Shown one piece after another: positions 5,747 through 9,918 of a stretch of DNA of 9,918 nucleotides. The stretch covers positions 1 through 9,918 of the forward strand of contig CAJONH010000190.1 of NCBI GenBank assembly GCA_905235825.1, given 5' to 3'. The stretch is from Candidatus Gastranaerophilales bacterium. Lineage in GTDB: Bacteria; Cyanobacteriota; Vampirovibrionia; Gastranaerophilales; Gastranaerophilaceae. A model generated the notes under the pieces. The model had not been told where the DNA came from. It did not search any database and saw only the letters and a list, made by a program, of their open reading frames with translations. A program made the position numbers and the translations under genes. Each line of letters starts with the position of its first letter. The first letter of the stretch is position 1.

Positions 5747-6472
5747 TTAAACGTTATCGGTTTGTTTTTCCATACCTTCGGGTACAAGTCTGTATCCTCC
5801 TCCATATATTGTTTCTATATATTTTTTGCCTGCCGATATTTTATCAATCTTTGCTCTGATATGACGCATGTGAACTCTTATTGTTTCAACGGCATCATCA
5901 GCCGAATATCCCCATACATCCTGTAGTATTTTGGCACTTGAAACCATATTGCCGTAGTTTTGCATTAATAAATTTATTATATCGAACTCTATAGGTGTTA
6001 CTTTTGCTTGCCTGCCTTTTATTTCAACGGAATAAGTTTCGGGAATTAAAGTAATATCTCCTTTTGTCAGTACTTCTTTTACCGCTATCGAGGTCGGTAT
6101 TGTATTTGAGCGTTTTAGAAGTGCTTTTACCCTTAATAATAATTCTTCCATTTCGAAAGGTTTTACAAGATAATCGTCAACACCTATATTAAATCCTTGA
6201 ACTTTATCTTGGAGCATATTAAGTGCGGTAAGCATTAATATCGGTATATCTTTTGTTGAAGCATTTTCTCTTATTCGTTTTGCAACGGTAAAACCGTCAA
6301 CTTCAGGCATCATTACATCAAGTATTACTAAATCGGGTAATTCCTGCTTCGCCAGTGCATAGCCCTTATTTCCGTCCTGTGCTGTTATAACCTTATAATA
6401 TGCAAGTTCCAAATTTACTTTTATTAATTCATTTATCGCACTATCGTCATCTACTACTAAAATCTTTGCCAT
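5747..6472 (-). CDS. OmpR/PhoB-type response regulator, RpaA-like
   Basis: A 241-residue two-component regulator. The receiver domain (1-121) has the acidic pocket Asp8-Asp10, phospho-acceptor Asp52 in LDVMMPEVDG, Thr82 and Lys104 in VKPFE. The winged-helix DNA-binding domain (about 138-231) has VTPIEFDIINLLMQ and the recognition region VETIRVHMRHIRAKI. The segment VWGYSADDAVETIRVH followed by KYIETIYGGGYRL corresponds, from memory, almost residue by residue to RpaA of cyanobacteria, the circadian output regulator partnered with the SasA kinase. The receiver and linker (GFNIGVDDYLVKPFEMEELL, LLKRSNTIP) also follow RpaA rather than RpaB. An AAAGGGG ribosome binding site lies about 6 nt before the ATG, inside the end of the glycosyltransferase gene, which overlaps by 26 nt. 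No histidine kinase is in the window. Orthology to RpaA is inferred; the OmpR-family call is secure. Confidence 0.92.
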   Translation of the reverse strand: MAKILVVDDDSAINELIKVNLELAYYKVITAQDGNKGYALAKQELPDLVILDVMMPEVDGFTVAKRIRENASTKDIPILMLTALNMLQDKVQGFNIGVDDYLVKPFEMEELLLRVKALLKRSNTIPTSIAVKEVLTKGDITLIPETYSVEIKGRQAKVTPIEFDIINLLMQNYGNMVSSAKILQDVWGYSADDAVETIRVHMRHIRAKIDKISAGKKYIETIYGGGYRLVPEGMEKQTDNV

Positions 6473-7391
6473 AAATCCCCTTTAATATATTTTTTAATTT
6501 ATCATAATACGAAAAATTGCTTATTGTATTTTTTTTGCCGTTTAATGCAATCAGTTGTGCCAATCCTATATTTTTTAAATAAAATTCTATTTTATCGGTT
6601 AATTCTTCTATATTTCTGTATGTTTCAATATCTTTACCGTTATCATACTGTTTTATAACAACCTTGGAATATGGAGCAATAATAAAGGCTCCTGAGGCAG
6701 TTATTTCAAGTAATCTGTAATTTATTTCCTTTGAATTTTGATTTTGAATATCTATATTTACTTTTGATGATACGAAAATATCCGCAAGTTCTTTGGTTGA
6801 ATCAACATATCCTTTATATGACTTTTTGTATAAAGTTACTTCATACTCATCCAGCAATTTTTGTTCTGTAATATCATCTAAACTTTTATAAAAGTCAAAG
6901 GAACGACAAAATATGTTTATGACCCCGAAATTTCTGACAAGTTCAGTCAAAATTTCTTCTCTTGCTTTATCTGCCGGATTTCCTGCAAATGTTATACTAT
7001 ATCTGTAACCGTTAAAAGTACTTTTATAATCAGATGCTGAAACAGGCTGTATATATTTATTCTTCTTATTTTTTGAATTCGAATAAAATGTAAAATGACA
7101 TTTTTTTTCAAAAAATACATCGGGTATATCTTCAAAATATTCGGCACAATGTATAAAATCGGGCTTAACTGTTATTTCTTCAAATAATTGCTTTATTTGA
7201 TTTTTTTCTTTAATACCCGTCCAAAACGTAAATATAATATCAGGAGCAATTTTATTTATTACATCCTTATTTAAATCGTAGATTTTCATGTCATAGGTAA
7301 AAAACGAAAGTTTTTTAAATGCTGCAGAAAATCCTTTCGATATGAATTTTCCTTTGTTATTTTCAGGTATTATTATCAGAACTTTTTTCAT
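6447..7391 (-). CDS. CgeB-like glycosyltransferase family protein
   Basis: A 314-residue protein without signal peptide or membrane segment. The N-terminal half (MKKVLIIIPENNKGKFISKG, then a Rossmann-like KIAPDIIFTFWTG at about 47-59) and the C-terminal half resemble a GT-B fold. The best signature is NYRLLEITASGAFIIAPYSK (224-243) with DIETYRNIEELTDKIEFYLKN (254-274) and a closing helix near NFSYYDKLKNIL. This is the pattern 'R.fE..acG.fllt......l....ge.....y...eel...i.yyl' of the Glyco_trans_1_2 domain in CgeB/spore-maturation-type proteins. A sugar-nucleotide-dependent transferase is likely, but donor and acceptor are unknown. The gene starts 21 nt after the LOG gene with no recognisable ribosome binding site and overlaps the regulator gene by 26 nt, so it may be expressed as part of that operon. 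Confidence 0.7.
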   Translation of the reverse strand: MKKVLIIIPENNKGKFISKGFSAAFKKLSFFTYDMKIYDLNKDVINKIAPDIIFTFWTGIKEKNQIKQLFEEITVKPDFIHCAEYFEDIPDVFFEKKCHFTFYSNSKNKKNKYIQPVSASDYKSTFNGYRYSITFAGNPADKAREEILTELVRNFGVINIFCRSFDFYKSLDDITEQKLLDEYEVTLYKKSYKGYVDSTKELADIFVSSKVNIDIQNQNSKEINYRLLEITASGAFIIAPYSKVVIKQYDNGKDIETYRNIEELTDKIEFYLKNIGLAQLIALNGKKNTISNFSYYDKLKNILKGIYGKDFSSR

Positions 7392-7412
7392 AAGATTATG
7401 TTATCAAAAAAA

Positions 7413-7994
7413 TTAATATTTCATAATAAATTCTTTAGGTGAATAATTTTCTATATACTTAAACATATCATCGATATTATCCGCAATATAATACAGTTCT
7501 TTCATTGCTTCTTTTGCAAATTTATTTGTATATATTGTATCAAACATTTTCAGCATATTGTTATAATATCCGTCAAAATTTATGAAAATTACGGGCTTAT
7601 TATGATAACCGAGTTGTTTTGCCACTATTATTTCAAAAATTTCTTCAAATGTTCCAAAACCACCCGGAGCGGCAACAAAAATATCTGCATATTTTTCCAT
7701 TGTTGCTTTTCGTTCTCTCATATCTTTAGTTATTACAATATCGGAAAGTTCAAGATTTTTTAAACCAAAAGAAGCTATACGTTCAGGAATTACACCTATA
7801 ACATCAGCTCCGTTCTTTTGTGCGTTACCTGCAATAACCCCCATCATCCCGACTGTTGTACCGCCATAAACCATATTATATCCGTTATCGGCTATTTTTT
7901 CACCTAATTCTTTTGAAAAAATATAAAATTTTTCGGATAAATCGCTGCTTGATGAACAATACACACAAATTCTTTTTTTGTTTTCCGTTTTCAT
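7413..7994 (-). CDS. LOG-family nucleoside 5'-monophosphate phosphoribohydrolase
   Basis: A 193-residue cytosolic enzyme of the LONELY GUY / TIGR00730 family, named for releasing the free base from cytokinin riboside 5'-monophosphate. Bacterial members often act on AMP-like nucleotides. Diagnostic features are the N-terminal ICVYCSSS strand, GGTTVGMMGVIA (44-55), the RERKATM motif (93-99), and the PGGFGTFEEIFE motif (110-121), with Glu117/Glu118 and Arg95 as the expected catalytic residues. The length is normal for the short LOG type. An AAAGGA ribosome binding site lies 6 nt before the ATG. It is first in a unit with the glycosyltransferase and response regulator. The physiological substrate in this organism cannot be stated. 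Confidence 0.93.
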   Translation of the reverse strand: MKTENKKRICVYCSSSSDLSEKFYIFSKELGEKIADNGYNMVYGGTTVGMMGVIAGNAQKNGADVIGVIPERIASFGLKNLELSDIVITKDMRERKATMEKYADIFVAAPGGFGTFEEIFEIIVAKQLGYHNKPVIFINFDGYYNNMLKMFDTIYTNKFAKEAMKELYYIADNIDDMFKYIENYSPKEFIMKY

Positions 7995-8013
7995 AATATT
8001 CCTTTCAGGATTT

Positions 8014-8019
8014 ATTATA
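8014..8019 (-). promoter_or_regulatory. Candidate -10 element for the LOG-glycosyltransferase-regulator unit
   Basis: A perfect TATAAT on the minus strand lies 20 nt upstream of the LOG start codon, which would give a leader of about 12 nt containing the AAAGGA site. The region upstream is a T-rich tract with no good -35 hexamer. Confidence 0.35.
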
Positions 8020-8075
8020 AACTAAAATATAAAAATAAAAAATGAATAATTTTTTTAACACAAACACACAAAGTC

Positions 8076-8104
8076 TTGAAACGTCAAATTCTGCCTGTTA
8101 TCAT
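8076..8104 (+). promoter_or_regulatory. Promoter of the radical SAM-DUF815 unit
   Basis: TTGAAA (8076-8081) and TATCAT (8099-8104) are 17 bp apart and each matches five of six sigma70 consensus bases. TG at 8096-8097 makes an extended -10. Initiation near 8111 would leave a leader of only about 16 nt, starting right at the ribosome binding site. This argues that the TTG at 8076 is a -35 element and not a start codon. Confidence 0.6.
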
Positions 8105-8111
8105 TTTGTTT

Positions 8112-8120
8112 GGAAGAAGG
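8112..8120 (+). promoter_or_regulatory. Ribosome binding site deciding the radical SAM start
   Basis: GGAAGAAGG lies 6 nt before the ATG at 8127 and is the strongest ribosome binding site in the window. It fixes the start at 8127 rather than at the in-frame TTG at 8076. Confidence 0.8.
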
Positions 8121-8126
8121 TATAAA

Positions 8127-9218
8127 ATGAATGAATTACTTGAAAAACCTCAGCAAATAACATTTGATATTACTGACAGATGCCAGATGCAATGTGTAAC
8201 CTGTTCTAAATGGAAAACTCACGCAATTGACGTTATTGATAAAGAACTTACAACAGAAGACTGGAAAAAAGTTTTATATGATTTAAGAAATTGGCTTGGT
8301 GAAGGTTTTTGGTTTTGTTTTTCAGGCGGAGAACCTTTTTTACGTTCCGATATTTTTGAATTGTCCGAATACGCTCACGGTTTAGGGATAAAAGTTGCTT
8401 CAATGACTAATGCTTTTGGTATTCAACACTTGTACCAAAAAATTATAAATTCTCCGATTGAATCTCTGAATATATCGCTAAATGCAATAAATAATCCTGA
8501 TATACACGATTTATCACGAGGCAGAAAAGGTTCATTTGAAAAAGCTCTTGATGCAATAATGAGTTTAAAAAAATTACGGGATGAAAATAAAACCAATTTG
8601 GGTATTAATATCGCCACAATTATACTTCCGGAAAATTTGGAAGAAATAATTCCATTGGTTGAATTTGTTACAAGAAATAAAATAAATGGTATTATGTTTC
8701 AACTTTTGGATGATAAAGAATCTTTCCACGGCTATAATGTACAAAAGGGCTGTAATACCCAAGATTATCAAATGCCTTATGAATTAAGAAAAAAATATTT
8801 GGTAATGTCAAAAAGAGCGGTTGAAATAATAAACAAGCTGATAGAAATGAAACGGGCAGGTCATTCCATATACAATTCCTACGAACAATTAGATGCAATG
8901 AAAGTATTCTTTAACAACCCTGATGAAATAATAGATGCAATTAAATGTGATGTCGGTTCTACCAATTATGCAATTGACCCTTATGGAAATGTCCGCCTGT
9001 GCTTTAATATGGAGCCTGTCGGCAACGTAAAAGAAAATAAGCCCGAATATATTTGGACAAGTGCAAATTCTCAGCATTGCAGATACATGACAAAATCCTG
9101 CAAAATGTATTGCAGAATGCTTAATTGTAATTTTAAAGGCAATTTTGTTAATTTTAATACAAGTTTTATAAAAAAAGTAAAAAATAAAATTTTTAAAGTT
9201 TTAACAGGTAAATGTTAA
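8127..9218 (+). CDS. Radical SAM protein with cysteine-rich SPASM-like C-terminus
   Basis: A 363-residue radical SAM enzyme. CxxxCxxC (Cys19, Cys23, Cys26 in DRCQMQCVTC) binds the 4Fe-4S cluster that cleaves S-adenosylmethionine, and SGGEP (66-70) contacts SAM. ISLNA (116-120) and the following strands fit the partial TIM barrel. The C-terminal part (about 274-334) holds six further cysteines (274, 292, 318, 325, 329, 334), around AIDPYGNVRLCF and GNVKENKPEYIW. This is the arrangement of SPASM/twitch auxiliary-cluster domains, in which 'G.v..C......GN' is typical. A basic tail (FIKKVKNKIFKVLTGKC) ends in Cys363. No small precursor-peptide gene is visible nearby, so a peptide-modifying role is unsupported and the substrate is unknown. 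The stop overlaps the start of the next gene by 1 nt (TAATG), indicating coupling with a DUF815 ATPase. The start is set by the ribosome binding site. Confidence 0.9.
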   Translation: MNELLEKPQQITFDITDRCQMQCVTCSKWKTHAIDVIDKELTTEDWKKVLYDLRNWLGEGFWFCFSGGEPFLRSDIFELSEYAHGLGIKVASMTNAFGIQHLYQKIINSPIESLNISLNAINNPDIHDLSRGRKGSFEKALDAIMSLKKLRDENKTNLGINIATIILPENLEEIIPLVEFVTRNKINGIMFQLLDDKESFHGYNVQKGCNTQDYQMPYELRKKYLVMSKRAVEIINKLIEMKRAGHSIYNSYEQLDAMKVFFNNPDEIIDAIKCDVGSTNYAIDPYGNVRLCFNMEPVGNVKENKPEYIWTSANSQHCRYMTKSCKMYCRMLNCNFKGNFVNFNTSFIKKVKNKIFKVLTGKC

Positions 9219-9918
9219 TGAATGACTTATTATCTTATTTAAAAATTATAACTATATTTAAAAATATACTAAAAGATGAGGTTGTATCAGCTTTTATTAA
9301 TGCCTGTTCTTCAATAACAAAAAACGATTTTGAAACATTTTTGACTTTATATTCGGAATTTATTTCTCTTTTATATAAAAGAGAAATAAATCAAAACTTT
9401 TATGTGTATACAAGAAATCTTATTTATAATGATGAAAATATACTTTCTCAAGGATGCGGAACATGTATACAAGAAAATAACCGCATTTTAAATACGGCAA
9501 AGTATGAACTTTCCGTTCTTGATAAGTTATTTGGTTACGATTTTTCTTGTATTAAAGAAATTTCGGTTAAAATTTTCCCTGATAATATTGATATTATTAA
9601 TCATCTGCCGGAATTTTCAACTGAAGGGAAAATCGCTTTCAACCTTGATGATATAATTAATTCATATAATAAAAACGGTTATGGAGAGTTTGCCTGCTAT
9701 AATGCATTTAAATATAATGCTGATAAAAAAATTGCAGCAGTTAAATATTTTGATGCAATGACTTTTAAACAATTAAAAAATTATGAATACCAAAAAACAG
9801 TGATTTATAATAATACCCTCGCTTTTTTGAACGGAAAAGAAGCAAATAATATATTATTATACGGAGATAGAGGATGCGGGAAATCTTCAACGGTAAAGGC
9901 TTTGATTAATGAATTCAG
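9218..9918 (+). CDS. DUF815-type AAA ATPase (partial, runs off window)
   Basis: An open frame of 233 codons begins at ATG 9218 (TAATG overlap with the radical SAM stop) and continues to the window edge without a stop. The N-terminal ~185 residues are helical, with LLYKREINQNFYVYTRNLIY (51-70), and are poorly conserved in this family. The end contains NYEYQKTVIYNNTLAFLNGK (188-207), ANNILLYGDRGCGKSSTVKA (209-228), i.e. a Walker A motif GDRGCGKSS with Lys222. This matches the 'YE.Q...v..NT..Fl.g..aNNvLLyGdrGtGKSSlvKAl' signature of the DUF815 (PF05673) P-loop ATPases. The usual threonine in the loop is Cys220. The Walker B and sensor motifs lie beyond the window. Function of the family is unknown to me beyond ATP hydrolysis by homology. 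Confidence 0.85.
   Translation, partial: MNDLLSYLKIITIFKNILKDEVVSAFINACSSITKNDFETFLTLYSEFISLLYKREINQNFYVYTRNLIYNDENILSQGCGTCIQENNRILNTAKYELSVLDKLFGYDFSCIKEISVKIFPDNIDIINHLPEFSTEGKIAFNLDDIINSYNKNGYGEFACYNAFKYNADKKIAAVKYFDAMTFKQLKNYEYQKTVIYNNTLAFLNGKEANNILLYGDRGCGKSSTVKALINEF

Noticed and set aside
6447..6449. Recoded TGA (alternative genetic code)
   Set aside because: TGA ends the glycosyltransferase frame at the expected family length and all conserved glycines and tryptophans use standard codons.
8076..8126. TTG start giving a 380-residue radical SAM protein
   Set aside because: The TTG is the -35 element of a good promoter, no ribosome binding site precedes it, and the ATG at 8127 has GGAAGAAGG at 6-nt spacing.
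8423..9077. Minus-strand open frames inside the radical SAM gene
   Set aside because: They are opposite-strand shadows of a well-supported gene, with no motifs or start signals.
8105..9217. RiPP precursor peptide gene next to the radical SAM enzyme
   Set aside because: No short open frame with a ribosome binding site and a core-like sequence is seen between the promoter and the gene or at the junction with the ATPase gene.

Overview
The window is AT-rich and gene-dense with standard stop codon use. It most resembles a non-photosynthetic relative of cyanobacteria (Melainabacteria/Vampirovibrionia, probably a Gastranaerophilales-type gut lineage). Three things point there: an OmpR-type regulator whose sequence follows cyanobacterial RpaA closely, a pair of small exported proteins of a kind I associate with that group, and a very low GC content together with clear AAAGG-type ribosome binding sites. 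The assignment is inference from recalled family sequences; no marker gene for taxonomy is present.

Layout. Bases 1-215 (minus) hold the start of a gene cut by the window edge, possibly a TupA-like ATP-grasp/glycan protein. A 218-bp divergent intergenic region (216-433) carries concentric inverted repeats and four helically phased TCAGAAA direct repeats, which run up to a gene (434-919, plus) for a small protein with two tandem helix-turn-helix domains. Converging on it is a minus-strand unit, polyprenyl diphosphate synthase followed by signal peptidase I (2451-945). Upstream of that on the same strand is a four-gene unit accB, accC, a degenerate M48-type pseudopeptidase and a second exported protein (5674-2614). 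Upstream again is a three-gene unit: LOG-family nucleotide phosphoribohydrolase, CgeB-like glycosyltransferase and RpaA-like response regulator (7994-5747). The short gap between regulator and accB contains an inverted repeat with a T-tract that looks like a terminator, and a near-consensus promoter (TTGACT-17-TAAAAT) lies within the same bases. From 8127 the plus strand carries a radical SAM protein with a cysteine-rich C-terminus, coupled by TAATG to a DUF815-type AAA ATPase that runs off the window at 9918.

How the genes work together. accB/accC make two of the acetyl-CoA carboxylase subunits (fatty-acid supply). The polyprenyl synthase makes an isoprenoid diphosphate, and LepB processes exported proteins such as the two secreted products here, so the middle of the window has an envelope-biogenesis theme. 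Gene junctions are very tight (8-nt ATGAATAA overlaps twice, 2-nt and 4-nt gaps, a 26-nt overlap, a 1-nt TAATG overlap), indicating translational coupling. The points most worth a second look are the tandem-HTH protein with its phased repeats, the pseudopeptidase fused into the acc operon, the overlapping terminator/promoter before accB, the RpaA-like regulator without a kinase nearby, the atypical biotin site of AccB, and the radical SAM/DUF815 pair.
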